The translations under genes and the position numbers were made by a program. From contig NZ_BBNB01000012.1 in assembly GCF_000759835.1 (NCBI RefSeq), positions 224,944 to 288,943 of the forward strand: a stretch of DNA of 64,000 bases, in the 5' to 3' direction. Of the stretch, positions 30,919-40,903 are shown in pieces. This DNA comes from Citrobacter sedlakii NBRC 105722 (GTDB taxonomy: Bacteria > Pseudomonadota > Gammaproteobacteria > Enterobacterales > Enterobacteriaceae). How positions within the stretch are numbered: position 1 is the stretch's first letter; each line of letters opens with the position of its first letter. The notes under the pieces are model-generated. The model searched no databases and had not been told where the DNA came from. It was given only the letters and a program-made list of their open reading frames with translations.

Positions 30919-31312
30919 AACGACCTCTGCTTCTTATTATGGGTATTCTACAAAACACCTTCACGCCGGGTGAAGTTAAATTAGCCGATTGCTGTGATTA
31001 CATCCTCCGGGGAGACCGTGAAGTGATGTAAGCATCATGGCGCTGAACCCATAAATTTTATGTGACTTACTGCAATATTTTGAAACAATCATACCTTATT
31101 ATCGGCAGCGTTTATTTTGATTAAAAAACAGCCGGATGCAAGAGGTAAATTCCGAATCGCGATAAACATCGATCCGGCGCAGATCAGGAGAATTATTATT
31201 CACACTCCTTCAACAATGATATATTTTCTGATCACCATTACATGACGAATCATATTATCAGTCACAACATTATTACTGATTAAAAAATCAGTTTACGATA
31301 ATAAGGATGCAA
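30919..31312. other. AT-rich 394-bp intergenic region before yffB
   Basis: This region lies between the divergent ypfM and yffB starts. It is AT-rich relative to its neighbours and contains no convincing protein of more than a few codons. A small palindrome (CTTCAC..GTGAAG at about 30960-30976) and a short inverted repeat CTGATT..AATCAG near 31277-31292 are the only structures seen. The yffB and ypfM promoters should lie here. An unannotated small RNA cannot be excluded from sequence alone. Confidence 0.5.
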
Positions 31313-31669
31313 ATGATTACCCTTTACGGCATCAAAAACTGCGATACCATTAAAAAAGCCCGCCGCTGGCTGGAGGCGCAAAACCGGGATTATCGCTTTC
31401 ATGACTACCGCGTAGACGGCCTGGATCCCGCGCTACTTACTACGTTTATCGAAGAACTGGGCTGGGAAGCATTGTTGAATACTCGCGGCACCACCTGGCG
31501 AAAACTCGATGAAGCCACACGCAATGCCATTACCGATGCCGCAGCAGCCACCGCGTTAATGCTGGAAATGCCGGCAATCATCAAACGCCCATTGCTCTGC
31601 GCGCCCGGGAAGCCTATGCTGCTGGGTTTTAGTGAATCCAGTTATCAGCAGTTTTTTGACGAGGTGTAG
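31313..31669 (+). CDS. yffB: ArsC/Spx-family protein YffB
   Basis: 118 residues from the ATG at 31313; an ATG two codons earlier overlaps the AAGGA ribosome site and was rejected. It has the thioredoxin-like ArsC fold with a single active-site-type cysteine, C10, in [17 protein letters not shown]. coli YffB is not a proven arsenate reductase and has been described as glutathione-dependent and of unknown substrate. It precedes dapE by 3 bp, so the two are transcribed and probably translated together. Confidence 0.93.
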   Translation: MITLYGIKNCDTIKKARRWLEAQNRDYRFHDYRVDGLDPALLTTFIEELGWEALLNTRGTTWRKLDEATRNAITDAAAATALMLEMPAIIKRPLLCAPGKPMLLGFSESSYQQFFDEV

Positions 31670-31672
31670 TCT

Positions 31673-32800
31673 ATGTCGTGCCCGGTTATTGAGCTGACAC
31701 AGCAGCTTATTCGCCGCCCTTCCCTTAGCCCGGACGATGCGGGATGTCAGGCGTTGATGATTGAACGCCTGCGCGCCATCGGTTTTACCGTTGAGCGTAT
31801 GGATTTTGCGGATACACAGAATTTTTGGGCATGGCGCGGTCAGGGCGAGACGTTAGCGTTTGCCGGTCACACCGATGTAGTGCCTGCGGGTGATGCCGAC
31901 CGCTGGATCAACCCGCCCTTCGAACCGACAATTCGTGACGGTATGTTGTTTGGTCGCGGCGCGGCGGATATGAAAGGTTCGCTGGCGGCCATGGTGGTGG
32001 CGGCAGAACGTTTCGTTGCGCAGCATCCCAACCACAAAGGACGCCTGGCGTTTCTGATCACCTCCGATGAAGAAGCCAGCGCGAAGAACGGCACCGTCAA
32101 GGTGGTGGAAGCGCTGATGGCGCGCAATGAGCGCCTCGACTATTGTCTGGTGGGCGAGCCGTCGAGCACCGAAGTGGTAGGCGACGTCGTCAAAAACGGC
32201 CGCCGCGGTTCTCTGACCTGTAACCTGACGATTCATGGCGTGCAAGGACACGTGGCCTATCCGCATCTGGCGGATAACCCGGTGCACCGCGCCGCGCCGA
32301 TGCTCAACGAACTGGTGGGCATTGAATGGGATCGGGGCAATGATTTCTTCCCGGCCACCAGTATGCAGATCGCCAATATCCAGGCGGGAACCGGCAGCAA
32401 CAATGTGATCCCCGGCGAGCTGTTTGTGCAGTTTAACTTCCGCTTCAGCACTGAGCTGACCGATGAGATGATCAAAGAGCGGGTTCATGCCCTGCTGGAC
32501 AAACATCAGTTGCGTTATACCGTCGACTGGTGGCTCTCCGGCCAGCCGTTCCTGACGGCGCGCGGGAAGCTGGTGGATGCGGTGGTGAATGCCATTGAGC
32601 ACTATAATGAAATTAAACCGCAGTTACTGACCACGGGCGGGACATCCGACGGACGATTTATTGCCCGCATGGGGGCGCAGGTGGTGGAGCTCGGCCCGGT
32701 GAATGCCACGATTCATAAAATCAATGAATGTGTAAACGCCGCCGATCTGCAACTGCTTGCCCGTATGTATCAACGTATCATGGAACAACTCGTCTCCTGA
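31673..32800 (+). CDS. dapE: Succinyl-diaminopimelate desuccinylase DapE
   Basis: 375 residues, the standard length. It is an M20 peptidase-fold di-zinc enzyme that hydrolyses N-succinyl-LL-diaminopimelate in lysine and meso-diaminopimelate synthesis. Zinc ligands and the general base are visible: H66 in [12 protein letters not shown]99 in GRGAADMKG, and the glutamate pair E133-E134 in [11 protein letters not shown]. Its ATG lies 3 bp after yffB. ypfN follows 26 bp later. It is essential for peptidoglycan in this family. No irregularity was seen. Confidence 0.98.
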   Translation: MSCPVIELTQQLIRRPSLSPDDAGCQALMIERLRAIGFTVERMDFADTQNFWAWRGQGETLAFAGHTDVVPAGDADRWINPPFEPTIRDGMLFGRGAADMKGSLAAMVVAAERFVAQHPNHKGRLAFLITSDEEASAKNGTVKVVEALMARNERLDYCLVGEPSSTEVVGDVVKNGRRGSLTCNLTIHGVQGHVAYPHLADNPVHRAAPMLNELVGIEWDRGNDFFPATSMQIANIQAGTGSNNVIPGELFVQFNFRFSTELTDEMIKERVHALLDKHQLRYTVDWWLSGQPFLTARGKLVDAVVNAIEHYNEIKPQLLTTGGTSDGRFIARMGAQVVELGPVNATIHKINECVNAADLQLLARMYQRIMEQLVS

Positions 32801-32826
32801 CGATGTTCCGTTAAGAGGTAAAGCGC

Positions 32827-33027
32827 ATGGACTGGCTGGCTAAATATTGGTGGATTCTGGTACTGGTGTTTCTGGTAGGCGTACTGCTGAACGTGATAAA
32901 AGATCTCAAGCGCGTCGACCATAAAAAATTTCTCGCCAACAAGCCGGAGCTTCCCCCGCATCGTGATTTCAACGATAAGTGGGATGATGAGGACGACTGG
33001 CCGAAGAAAGACCAACCGAAGAAATAA
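32827..33027 (+). CDS. ypfN: Small inner-membrane protein YpfN (UPF0370)
   Basis: 66 residues, the E. coli length. A single hydrophobic helix at about residues 5-25 ([20 protein letters not shown]) is followed by a charged cytoplasmic tail rich in lysine, aspartate and proline (WPKKDQPKK). It is an uncharacterised conserved membrane protein. It is downstream of dapE with an AAGAGGTAAAGC ribosome region, and a bidirectional stem-loop ends the unit. Confidence 0.92.
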   Translation: MDWLAKYWWILVLVFLVGVLLNVIKDLKRVDHKKFLANKPELPPHRDFNDKWDDEDDWPKKDQPKK

Positions 33028-33047
33028 CCCCATTATGGACTGAAAGG

Positions 33048-33077
33048 GGCCGGAAAAGGCGACGTTGCCTTCCGGCC
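33048..33077. terminator. Bidirectional stem-loop between ypfN and ypfH
   Basis: An interrupted 11-bp stem, GGCCGGAA(AA)GGC at 33048-33060 with GCCTTCCGGCC at 33067-33077, around a 6-nt loop. It sits between two convergent genes (ypfN ends at 33027 and ypfH at 33140) and carries short T/A flanks. It probably serves both. Confidence 0.65.
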
Positions 33078-33139
33078 ATTTCATCGCCCAGGCGGAAAAC
33101 ATCGTTTCGCTTTTTTCCGCTCCTGACTATGCTTCCGAC

Positions 33140-33838
33140 TTACATCATCTCGATGATATCGTCATCCTTTGGCGTCCCGCCGCTGAGTGCTTCATCAAAA
33201 TAGTGCTTCGGCACGGTGTAGCGTAAATGGTCGAGCGCAAACTGCATGCTGCGATCGTCTATCGCATGTCCCAGATCGTCCACAATATCCAGCGTCACGT
33301 CGCCGCCCGCACGTTGCAGCGCGTCTTGCGCCGCCACCGCATGGGAAAGCTCAATTACCCGATCTTCACCGCCATGAATCAGATGGATAGTCGTCGCGGT
33401 GGTTGCCGTTTCCGGCAAGCTGGCGTAGCGGCCATTGAACGCAATCACGCGGGAAGCCAGGCCTGGCTCAGCCTTGATGCTTTCAAGCGCCATGATCGCC
33501 CCCTGCGAAAAACCGATCAGCGCCGTAGCGTTAGCTCCAACGCCGCTCTGCTGTTGCCACTCGCGCACAGTGTCAATAAAGGCAGGCATCACGGCATTTA
33601 TCCGCGCCTGGCGATTTTCCTCGGTCACCCCGTCCACCGAGAACCATTGCCGTCCCGACGCTGTGCCGCTCGGCTCGATGCCGCCCACGCTCACCACCAG
33701 CGCGTCCGGAAAGACGGGTGCAAACCATGAGCCGATCTCGCCCATTGCGACCGGATTATCTCCAACGCCATGAAACAAGAGCAACAGCTGCTGCGCAGGT
33801 TTACCCGGACGTTGAACAACAAAATGATCATGTTTCAT
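33140..33838 (-). CDS. ypfH: Alpha/beta-hydrolase (carboxylesterase) YpfH
   Basis: 232 residues. The nucleophile elbow GFSQG (in ALIGFSQGAIM near residue 100) and a C-terminal histidine in DDLGHAIDD identify a phospholipase/carboxylesterase-like alpha/beta-hydrolase. E. coli YpfH has esterase activity in screening assays; its natural substrate is unknown. No signal peptide, so it is cytoplasmic. It is monocistronic and lies between the ypfN stem-loop and tmcA. Confidence 0.92.
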   Translation of the reverse strand: MKHDHFVVQRPGKPAQQLLLLFHGVGDNPVAMGEIGSWFAPVFPDALVVSVGGIEPSGTASGRQWFSVDGVTEENRQARINAVMPAFIDTVREWQQQSGVGANATALIGFSQGAIMALESIKAEPGLASRVIAFNGRYASLPETATTATTIHLIHGGEDRVIELSHAVAAQDALQRAGGDVTLDIVDDLGHAIDDRSMQFALDHLRYTVPKHYFDEALSGGTPKDDDIIEMM

Positions 33839-33911
33839 GGCATTCTCCTTAGCTTAGGGTGTCAATTCTACGCCCCCCAATCGCAATGACCATGCCAGAA
33901 AATTGAAGGAG

Positions 33912-35921
33912 TTAGTGAAAAAATTGCCATTGCACAATGCGATCGCGGTACTGCCGGCAACGTTCATCCTCTAACGCGGCAAGCGCCTGCGCCGCCTCGT
34001 CCCGTTGTTGCCTCAATAACGCTTTGCGCCCGGAAAGTCTCAGTGCGCCGCACAACTGCGCGTCACTATGTCGATCCTGTATGCCGCCCCGTAGCGCCGG
34101 GAGTGGCAGCGTACAGGAGGCCAACAGGCGGTTCAGACAGCCAAGCGAGGTGAGCAATGGCCGGTGAGCAAAGGCAAAACCAGACAGGGCGCGCCAGTCA
34201 TCTTCATTAAGCGTAGACGTTTTGAGGGGGTCTACCGGAATCGTCTCGCCATTCCATTGACTAAGGACTTCCGCATCGCGGCGTAAACGCCCATGTTCCT
34301 CATTCGCGAGTCGTTTTCCAGCCGCCGTTAACGGCAGTATCGCCATCGCGGCGTAACAGCCGCTGCTGGCTTCTTTGTGATTCCCCATGCGGACCAGAAT
34401 GAAGCCGCAGCGCTGCCAGAAACGCCAAAGCAGCGGCGTGTAGCCAAAGCTAACGGAAAGGTAGTCACAGGGGGCATCATGGGCCTGGGCAATCAGTTGC
34501 TGACCAATACCCTCCCCCTGCCGACCGGGATGTATGGCTATCCGGCTGACACGACGACCGGTCAGCGTGGCGGCCAGCGGATCGCCGCCGTGCGCCGCCA
34601 GCGACTGCGCCACGAGATTTCCGCGAGGCCGACGGTAACCCGCCCAGACGGCCTGGCTGAGTTCACCGCTCAGCCCGCCTTCATCCACCAGCCATAGCGC
34701 GCCAACGGTTTGTCCGGCGCAGCTTGCCTGAAAAAAATGCTGCCCCGGCGCATCCATCATCCGGCGCAGGTCCAACGGCGAGGTGCGATAGTGCGCACCG
34801 GAAAGTAGCCGGTAAGCCGCCAGCGGTAGCGCCGGGCGCGTTCGCCAGCTTTTTTGCTCAAAAGGGGTGATGGTTACGTCACCCTGCGGCAAAGTGGCAA
34901 AATCGTCATCGTCAAATACCAGCGCGTCGCTGACGGTTTTCTCCAGCGGGCACCCTTTGGCCCAGCGAACGGGGTGCTGGAGTTCGAAGCGTTGAAGCGT
35001 CGGAAAACGGGCGCAAAACTTAAGCAAAAATCCGCGTCCGGTGCCTTCGTAGCCCTGAACGGTGGTGGTCAATAAGACGCGGGGGAAACGCGATACAAGG
35101 CGGTGCAGGAGCGGCGCGGGGATCGCGGCCGCTTCGTCCACGATCAGCCAGTCGGCGCGTACGTCGGCTGCCAGCAGCGCATCCGGTGAGTAAAAGCAGA
35201 ATTTATCGCCAGCAAACTGCGCCAGCACGTCCGTTGCCGCTTTCGCAGGCGCGGTGACGATCGCCGTCCCGGCAATACGCGCAATCAGCTGGCCCGCCAG
35301 GGCGGACTTGCCGCGACCGCGGGCGGCGATCGCGGCGGCAATGCCTTCCGGCATCGTTGACAGTTTCGCCAGAAGGGCGGCTTGTTCCGGCAACGGCTCA
35401 CCGCTGGCAGGCTGCCACGCAGGACGCTGCGGAAAATGCGGGACGGTAAACGGCTGATGTTGCTGCCAGCATAGCGTCTCCCCGTCAGAGAGGAGGACAT
35501 GGCAGAAATGGCGAACAAAATTGGGCGTCGGGATGGGCTGAGCGCAGTCGCTCCAGCGAAGCGAATCCGCATCCGGTTGCGTGGACCAACGCGCCAGCGG
35601 CGGAACCAACAGGACCAGCCAGCTTCCCGCGCGCAGCGTACCGCTTAAGGCTGCGAACGCCGCCGCATCCAGCCCCTGACGCACATCAAAAACCGCATGA
35701 CGAAATTCTCGACCCAGCAGGGTTTGCAGCGCCTGCGGCGAACAGCAGGGCGCCGAGGGCGCATCGTCCGAAACCCAGAGCCAGTCGCCGGGAAGCTGTG
35801 CCCGCAGGCGCAACGCCTGTTCCCGACACCAGTCATTCTCGCCGCTCAGCACCAGCAGGCGGCGGATCCCCTCGCGCGCCAGCTGCGCGGTGAGCGCATT
35901 CAGCGTCATAACGTCGGACAT
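33912..35921 (-). CDS. tmcA: tRNA(Met) cytidine acetyltransferase TmcA
   Basis: 669 residues, two fewer than in E. coli. It installs N4-acetylcytidine at the wobble position of elongator tRNA-Met, using ATP hydrolysis and acetyl-CoA. A DUF1726 N-terminal domain is followed by an RNA-helicase-like module with Walker A AARGRGKSALAG near residue 205 and DEAA-type Walker B in WLIVDEAAAIPAPL. The GNAT acetyltransferase segment has RIAIHPGRQGEGIGQQL near 460. It overlaps nothing but is only 14 bp after ypfJ, so it may be co-transcribed. Confidence 0.96.
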   Translation of the reverse strand: MSDVMTLNALTAQLAREGIRRLLVLSGENDWCREQALRLRAQLPGDWLWVSDDAPSAPCCSPQALQTLLGREFRHAVFDVRQGLDAAAFAALSGTLRAGSWLVLLVPPLARWSTQPDADSLRWSDCAQPIPTPNFVRHFCHVLLSDGETLCWQQHQPFTVPHFPQRPAWQPASGEPLPEQAALLAKLSTMPEGIAAAIAARGRGKSALAGQLIARIAGTAIVTAPAKAATDVLAQFAGDKFCFYSPDALLAADVRADWLIVDEAAAIPAPLLHRLVSRFPRVLLTTTVQGYEGTGRGFLLKFCARFPTLQRFELQHPVRWAKGCPLEKTVSDALVFDDDDFATLPQGDVTITPFEQKSWRTRPALPLAAYRLLSGAHYRTSPLDLRRMMDAPGQHFFQASCAGQTVGALWLVDEGGLSGELSQAVWAGYRRPRGNLVAQSLAAHGGDPLAATLTGRRVSRIAIHPGRQGEGIGQQLIAQAHDAPCDYLSVSFGYTPLLWRFWQRCGFILVRMGNHKEASSGCYAAMAILPLTAAGKRLANEEHGRLRRDAEVLSQWNGETIPVDPLKTSTLNEDDWRALSGFAFAHRPLLTSLGCLNRLLASCTLPLPALRGGIQDRHSDAQLCGALRLSGRKALLRQQRDEAAQALAALEDERCRQYRDRIVQWQFFH

Positions 35922-35935
35922 CCCTGCCTCTGCAA

Positions 35936-36802
35936 TCAGAGCGCTTTGCCGAAGGTATTACATTGCGCCGGATCGCCGCTGTCGAAACCGCGTTTAAACC
36001 AGGTGTAGCGCTGTTCAGACGTGCCGTGAGTGAAGCTGTCCGGCACCACGCGTCCCTGGCTTTGTTGCTGCAGACGATCGTCGCCAATGGCTTCGGCGGC
36101 ATTCAGCGCTTCTTGCAAATCGCCAGCCTCCAGTACGCCCTGCTGCTGCATGTTGTGACCCCAGACGCCCGCAAAGCAGTCAGCCTGCAGTTCCATTCTC
36201 ACGGAAAGACGGTTAACTTCCGTCTGCGAGGCATTTTGCTGCAGCTGGCGAACTTTTGGCTCAATGCCTAACAGTTTCTGGATATGGTGACCGACTTCGT
36301 GCGCAATAACGTAGCCCTGGGCGAAATCGCCGTCCGCGCCCAGCTTGTTTTTCATTTCGTCATAGAAGGAAAGATCGATATAGACCGTACCGTCCGCCGG
36401 ACAGTAGAACGGTCCCATAATGGACTGCCCGGTGCCGCATCCGGTGCGCGTAGCGCCGCGGTACATCACCAGCTTAGGCTGCTGGTAGGTACGCCCCATT
36501 TTTTCAAACTGCTGCCCCCAGGTGTCTTCCGTTGTCGCCAGAATCACGGAGGTAAACTTGGCCGCTTCATCGTCGTTTGGACTGATGGAGCGTGAAGATT
36601 GTTGCTGCGAAACCGGCTGTCCGGTCATTAAGCCCGTCAGGTCGACCCCATAATAGCCTGCGACCAGAACGACAATCAGCAGAACCAGACCGCCTTTTCC
36701 GCTCGGCAAACGAAAACCCGGACCGCCCAGAGACGGGCCGCCGCCAGAACGGCTGCGTCGGTCTTCCACATTGTCACTTTCACGTCGCCCTTGCCAGCGC
36801 AT
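35936..36802 (-). CDS. ypfJ: Putative neutral zinc metalloprotease YpfJ
   Basis: 288 residues from the ATG at 36802, which has an AGGTG ribosome site; a GTG two codons earlier was rejected. A single membrane helix (about 35-55, [19 protein letters not shown]) follows a short basic N-terminus. The rest is a zinc-peptidase-like domain with an HEVGHH zinc motif (in [16 protein letters not shown] near 165-180). The family (PF04228) is described as a putative neutral zinc metallopeptidase of unknown substrate. It is 14 bp from tmcA. Confidence 0.93.
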   Translation of the reverse strand: MRWQGRRESDNVEDRRSRSGGGPSLGGPGFRLPSGKGGLVLLIVVLVAGYYGVDLTGLMTGQPVSQQQSSRSISPNDDEAAKFTSVILATTEDTWGQQFEKMGRTYQQPKLVMYRGATRTGCGTGQSIMGPFYCPADGTVYIDLSFYDEMKNKLGADGDFAQGYVIAHEVGHHIQKLLGIEPKVRQLQQNASQTEVNRLSVRMELQADCFAGVWGHNMQQQGVLEAGDLQEALNAAEAIGDDRLQQQSQGRVVPDSFTHGTSEQRYTWFKRGFDSGDPAQCNTFGKAL

Positions 36803-36913
36803 AATCACCTCATCTCTCTATTCATTATGATGATGATCGTAGGCGGTTCAGCACAAGATTACCACTGGAAAGCGCAAGCGAGCCGGAGAAAAAGCCCCGG
36901 CCCGCCGGGTCTG

Positions 36914-37627
36914 TTAGTCGAGATTCACGCCCAGACGACGCGCAACGGTTTCGTAGGCTTCAATCAGGCCGCCCAGGCTCTGACGGAAACGGTCCTTGTC
37001 CATCTTGTCGAGGGTCTCTTTATCCCACAGACGGCTGCCGTCCGGCGAGAATTCATCACCGAGCACCACTTCACCTTTGTACAGACCAAACTCCAGCTTG
37101 AAGTCGACAAGGATCAGACCTGCGTCATCAAACAACTTCTTCAGCACGTCATTGGCTTTGTAGGTCAACTCTTTCATGCGCGCCAGGTTCTCTTTGCTCA
37201 CCCAGCCGAAGGTTTCGCAGTAAGAATCGTTCACCATCGGATCGTGCATCGCATCATTTTTCAGAAACAGATCGAACAGTGGCGGATTCAGTTCGATGCC
37301 TTCTTCAATACCCAGGCGTTTGACCAGAGAGCCAGCAGCACGGTTACGCACCACGCACTCTACCGGCACCATATCCAGTTTTTTTACCAGACATTCGGTG
37401 TCTGAGAGCAGGCGCTCCATTTGCGTCGGGATACCGGCCTCTGCCAGTTTGGTCATGATAAAGTGGTTGAACTTGTTGTTCACCATGCCCTTACGATCAA
37501 ACTGTTCAATGCGCGCGCCATCCCCTGCTGACGTATCATTGCGGAATTCGAGCACCAACAGATCCGGGTTTTCCGTGCTGTATACGGTCTTCGCTTTACC
37601 ACGATACAACTCAGCTTGCTTTTGCAT
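36914..37627 (-). CDS. purC: SAICAR synthetase PurC
   Basis: 237 residues from the ATG at 37627 ([16 protein letters not shown]); a 24-codon in-frame upstream extension falls in the promoter and was rejected. It ligates aspartate to CAIR with ATP in purine synthesis. Family segments visible include [14 protein letters not shown] and [14 protein letters not shown] PurR box (37679-37694) lies 52 bp upstream. The bamC terminator is also there, so purC has its own promoter rather than depending on dapA-bamC read-through. Confidence 0.98.
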   Translation of the reverse strand: MQKQAELYRGKAKTVYSTENPDLLVLEFRNDTSAGDGARIEQFDRKGMVNNKFNHFIMTKLAEAGIPTQMERLLSDTECLVKKLDMVPVECVVRNRAAGSLVKRLGIEEGIELNPPLFDLFLKNDAMHDPMVNDSYCETFGWVSKENLARMKELTYKANDVLKKLFDDAGLILVDFKLEFGLYKGEVVLGDEFSPDGSRLWDKETLDKMDKDRFRQSLGGLIEAYETVARRLGVNLD

Positions 37628-37678
37628 CTTCAATACTCCTGGGTGTGAATTTGTAGTCGAAACGGGAAACATTATGCC

Positions 37679-37694
37679 ACGCACACGTTTGCGT
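37679..37694 (-). promoter_or_regulatory. PurR operator upstream of purC
   Basis: ACGCACACGTTTGCGT matches the PurR consensus ACGCAAACGTTTGCGT at 15 of 16 positions, with the CG core and flanking GC arms intact. It is centred about 60 bp upstream of the purC ATG, which places it over the expected promoter and suggests repression by PurR with hypoxanthine or guanine. Confidence 0.85.
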
Positions 37695-37700
37695 AGCACG

Positions 37701-37731
37701 AAAATAAAAAGGGCCGGATTTCTCCAGCCCT
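37701..37731 (-). terminator. Intrinsic terminator of bamC
   Basis: On the minus strand AGGGCTGG (37731-37724) pairs with CCGGCCCT (37717-37710), around a 6-nt loop and with one G-U pair, and is followed by TTTTTATTT. It starts seven bases beyond the bamC stop and ends the dapA-bamC unit ahead of the purC operator. Confidence 0.85.
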
Positions 37732-37737
37732 GTATTT

Positions 37738-38772
37738 TTACTTGCTAAACGCTGCCTGGAAGACGGCCACCAGCGCGTCGTTCTGGCTCTGCGTCAGGGT
37801 ATGCCCCTTCGGATCGATAAACTGCATGCTGCTGCGGTTGTCTAAGTCACCGACCTGCAGCTTATAGTCGCCGGACGCCAGGCCCGGATCGCTTGCGCCC
37901 AGCTCACGCCAGTCGCTATCAGACAGCGGTTTGTACGTCACCGCCATGCTGCCCTGAGAGCGGGTGCTGTCGGTTACCTTCATGCCTGCCTTCTCCAGCG
38001 CGGCGGGCAGACGCTGCCAGACAACGTTGAACGGACCACGCACGACCAGCATCGGTAAACCGGTCTCATCTGCGGCGCTCTGCACATCCATAGTAGCGGC
38101 GGAGCGGTTCTGCGCGGCGTTCGCGGCGTCATTCGCGGTCTTATCAAGACCCGCGGAAATAACGTTCATCATTTCCGCGCTGTAACGTTGCAGTGAAGCG
38201 GCGTCAGCAACCGGCTTACCCGCCTGTTCCAGGTTAACCAGTTTCACCATCACCGCCTGCTGATAGCCCTGCGGTTTCACCGAAATCTGATAACGGCCAC
38301 GGTACTGCTGGTCTTCATCAAGACGGTTCCATTCAACCCAGTCGGTTGTCAGGGTCTGGCTGGCGTCGTCACGCTTTTCAATCGTGTAGTTTTTAGACTG
38401 AATCACGCTAACGACCTGCGGCCACAGCGTATTACCGCGTCCGTTTTCCACCAGCAGCGTTGCGGTATCGCCAGCAAACTGGGTACGCGCCCCGCTAACC
38501 AGCGCCAGCGGCTGAGCAGGCGGACGGATGTCCAGCGCTTTACCGACAGCGCCGCTGCCGTTGGTCACCGGAATGTTATAGTCACCCGTGGTCACCGGCA
38601 GAATCATACCTGCTGGAGCATGGAGTTCAGCAAGCGGCGCGGCATCCAGATAGGATTCATCACCGCTCACCTGGCGCTTGTAGCGCGAATCAGAACTACA
38701 GGCAGCGAGCAGCAAAACAAGCGAAACACCCGCAACCCTGGCCAGGCGCGACTTTTGTACTGAGTAAGCCAT
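37738..38772 (-). CDS. bamC: Outer membrane assembly lipoprotein BamC
   Basis: 344 residues from the ATG at 38772. A lipoprotein signal is evident: basic N-terminus, hydrophobic helix and the lipobox LLAAC with acylated C25. BamC is an accessory part of the Bam complex that inserts beta-barrel proteins in the outer membrane; its unstructured N-terminal segment binds BamD ([19 protein letters not shown] region, about 28-50). Two helix-grip domains follow, with a serine/alanine-rich linker. dapA lies 16 bp upstream and is its co-transcribed partner. Confidence 0.96.
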   Translation of the reverse strand: MAYSVQKSRLARVAGVSLVLLLAACSSDSRYKRQVSGDESYLDAAPLAELHAPAGMILPVTTGDYNIPVTNGSGAVGKALDIRPPAQPLALVSGARTQFAGDTATLLVENGRGNTLWPQVVSVIQSKNYTIEKRDDASQTLTTDWVEWNRLDEDQQYRGRYQISVKPQGYQQAVMVKLVNLEQAGKPVADAASLQRYSAEMMNVISAGLDKTANDAANAAQNRSAATMDVQSAADETGLPMLVVRGPFNVVWQRLPAALEKAGMKVTDSTRSQGSMAVTYKPLSDSDWRELGASDPGLASGDYKLQVGDLDNRSSMQFIDPKGHTLTQSQNDALVAVFQAAFSK

Positions 38773-38788
38773 CAAATCTCCCTAAACT

Positions 38789-39667
38789 TTACAGCAAACC
38801 GGCGTGCTTGAGCGCCGCTTCGACGATGTCACGACCTTGGTCCGTGATCGGCGTCATTGGCAGGCGCAGCGTATCGGTCGCCACAAGGCCCAACGCCTTA
38901 CATGCCCATTTCACTGGGATCGGGTTGGGTTCGACAAACAGTTTGTTGTGTAACGGCATCAGACGCTGGTTGATCGCCCGCGCCTCGGCAAAACGCCCTT
39001 CCGCCGCCAGCTTGCACATTTCCGCCATGTCGCGCGCGGCGACGTTAGAGGTAACGGAGATTACGCCATGACCGCCTAACTGCATAAAGTCCATCGCGGT
39101 CGCATCGTCGCCGCTAAGCAGCAGAAAATCGTCAGAAACCCGCTCTTTGATCTGATGAACGCGACTTAAGTTCCCCGTGGCCTCTTTAATGGCGACAATA
39201 TTTTTCAATTCCGCCAGACGGCCTACGGTTTCCGGCAGCATATCGCAGCCGGTACGGGATGGCACATTATACAGAATTTGTGGCAGGTCAGTATGTTCCG
39301 CGATGGCTTTGAAATGCTGGAACAACCCTTCCTGCGTCGGACGGTTATAATACGGCGTCACCGTCAGGCAGCCGACAATTCCGCTGTCATTGAAACGCTG
39401 CGTCAGACTAATGGCTTCTGCGGTCGCATTGGCGCCCGTTCCGGCAATCACCGGGATACGGCCATCGGCTAACTCCAGGGTCATCATCACCACGTCGCCA
39501 TGTTCATCATGGCTCAGCGTAGCGGATTCGCCGGTGGTACCCACAGAAACGATCGCCGAGGTGCCGCTGGCGACATGATAATCAATCAGTTTTTTCAGGC
39601 TTGACCGGCAGACATTACCTTTCTCATCCATCGGCGTAACAAGCGCGACAATACTTCCCGTGAACAT
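38789..39667 (-). CDS. dapA: 4-hydroxy-tetrahydrodipicolinate synthase DapA
   Basis: 292 residues from the ATG at 39667 ([12 protein letters not shown]); a 6-codon upstream extension was rejected. It condenses pyruvate and aspartate semialdehyde in the first committed step to lysine and diaminopimelate. The Schiff-base lysine is K161 in [17 protein letters not shown] near residues 43-48 binds the carboxylate. DapA in Enterobacteriaceae is feedback-inhibited by lysine. It is divergent from gcvR and leads into bamC. Confidence 0.98.
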   Translation of the reverse strand: MFTGSIVALVTPMDEKGNVCRSSLKKLIDYHVASGTSAIVSVGTTGESATLSHDEHGDVVMMTLELADGRIPVIAGTGANATAEAISLTQRFNDSGIVGCLTVTPYYNRPTQEGLFQHFKAIAEHTDLPQILYNVPSRTGCDMLPETVGRLAELKNIVAIKEATGNLSRVHQIKERVSDDFLLLSGDDATAMDFMQLGGHGVISVTSNVAARDMAEMCKLAAEGRFAEARAINQRLMPLHNKLFVEPNPIPVKWACKALGLVATDTLRLPMTPITDQGRDIVEAALKHAGLL

Positions 39668-39812
39668 GGGCCATCCTCTGTGCAAACAAGTGTCTCAATG
39701 GTACGTTTGGTACGGTAATAAAAGCAAGTGACCAGAGCCCTTCTGGTTGTTGTATGCCGGTTTTTTTTATGCTTTCCTTATGATTACCCCACCTATCAAA
39801 GGAAGAACAGGT

Positions 39813-40385
39813 TTGACACCTTCATCGCAACATTATTTGGTTATTACTGCGCTGGGTGCCGATCGCCCGGGAATTGTGAACACGATCACCCGTCATGTGA
39901 GCAGTTGTGGCTGCAATATTGAAGACAGCCGACTGGCCATGCTGGGTGAGGAGTTTACGTTTATCATGCTGCTGTCCGGTAGCTGGAATGCCATCACCCT
40001 GATCGAATCGACCTTGCCGTTAAAAGGCGCAGAGCTGGATTTATTGATAGTGATGAAGCGCACCACTGCCCGTCCTCGTCCGCCGATGCCCGCCACAGTA
40101 TGGGTTCAGGTCGATGTGCCGGATTCACCTCATTTAATTGAGCGTTTTACAGCCCTGTTTGATAGCCATCAAATGAACATTGCGGAACTGGTTTCGCGCA
40201 CGCAACCCGCTGAAAATGAAACGCCTGCGCAGTTGCACGTGCAGATTACGGCGCACAGCCCGGCATCACACGATGCGGAAAATATCGAGCAGGCGTTTAA
40301 AGCCCTATGTACAGAACTCAATGCACAAGGCAGTATTAACGTTGTTAATTATTCACAACATGATGAACAGGATGGAGTTAAGTAA
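39813..40385 (+). CDS. gcvR: Glycine cleavage system regulator GcvR
   Basis: 190 residues if it starts at the TTG at 39813 (LTPSSQHYLVITALGADRPG), which matches the E. coli protein; AGGAAGAACAGG precedes it. An in-frame ATG at 39780 or 39747 would add 11 or 22 residues and is the main alternative. Two ACT-like domains (about 10-85 and 95-170) bind glycine. GcvR associates with GcvA and, in the absence of glycine, blocks activation of gcvTHP. It ends in the TAATG overlap with bcp. Confidence 0.94.
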   Translation: MTPSSQHYLVITALGADRPGIVNTITRHVSSCGCNIEDSRLAMLGEEFTFIMLLSGSWNAITLIESTLPLKGAELDLLIVMKRTTARPRPPMPATVWVQVDVPDSPHLIERFTALFDSHQMNIAELVSRTQPAENETPAQLHVQITAHSPASHDAENIEQAFKALCTELNAQGSINVVNYSQHDEQDGVK

Positions 40386-40855
40386 TGAATCCACTGAAAG
40401 CCGGTGACATCGCACCGAAATTTAGCTTGCCGGATCAAGACGGGGAACAAGTAAATTTGACCGACTTCCAGGGACAGCGTGTTCTGGTCTATTTCTATCC
40501 GAAAGCCATGACGCCGGGCTGTACCGTTCAGGCCTGCGGCCTACGCGATAACATGGATGAGTTGAAAAAGGCGGGCGTGGATGTGCTGGGTATCAGCACC
40601 GACAAACCCGAAAAACTTTCCCGTTTTGCCGAAAAAGAACTGCTGAACTTTACCCTGCTGTCTGACGAAGATCACCAGGTTTGCGAACAGTTTGGCGTCT
40701 GGGGTGAGAAATCCTTTATGGGGAAAACCTATGACGGTATTCACCGCATCAGCTTTTTGATCGACGCAGACGGTAAAGTTGAACACGTTTTCGACGACTT
40801 CAAAACCAGCAATCACCACGATGTCGTGCTGAACTGGCTGAAAGAAAACGCCTGA
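40385..40855 (+). CDS. bcp: Thiol peroxidase Bcp (bacterioferritin comigratory protein)
   Basis: 156 residues. A peroxiredoxin Q-type enzyme that reduces hydroperoxides using thioredoxin. The peroxidatic cysteine C46 and the resolving cysteine C51 are in TPGCTVQACGLRD, as in E. coli Bcp (atypical 2-Cys). The ATG overlaps the gcvR stop in TAATG, which suggests translational coupling. A 10-bp stem-loop follows the stop and ends the unit. Confidence 0.97.
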   Translation: MNPLKAGDIAPKFSLPDQDGEQVNLTDFQGQRVLVYFYPKAMTPGCTVQACGLRDNMDELKKAGVDVLGISTDKPEKLSRFAEKELLNFTLLSDEDHQVCEQFGVWGEKSFMGKTYDGIHRISFLIDADGKVEHVFDDFKTSNHHDVVLNWLKENA

Positions 40856-40861
40856 CCGTTA

Positions 40862-40891
40862 CCGGCCTACAGGCTATCTTTTGTAGGCCGG
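40862..40891. terminator. Stem-loop between bcp and iadA
   Basis: A perfect 10-bp stem, CCGGCCTACA (40862-40871) with TGTAGGCCGG (40882-40891), and a 10-nt loop ending in TTTT. It lies between convergent bcp and iadA and could also be an iREP half-unit. Probably a bidirectional transcription end. Confidence 0.6.
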
Positions 40892-40903
40892 CTGCCACGC
40901 GTT

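Noticed and set aside
37628..37699. 24-codon N-terminal extension of PurC
   Set aside because: It covers the PurR operator and promoter; the known start is [10 protein letters not shown].
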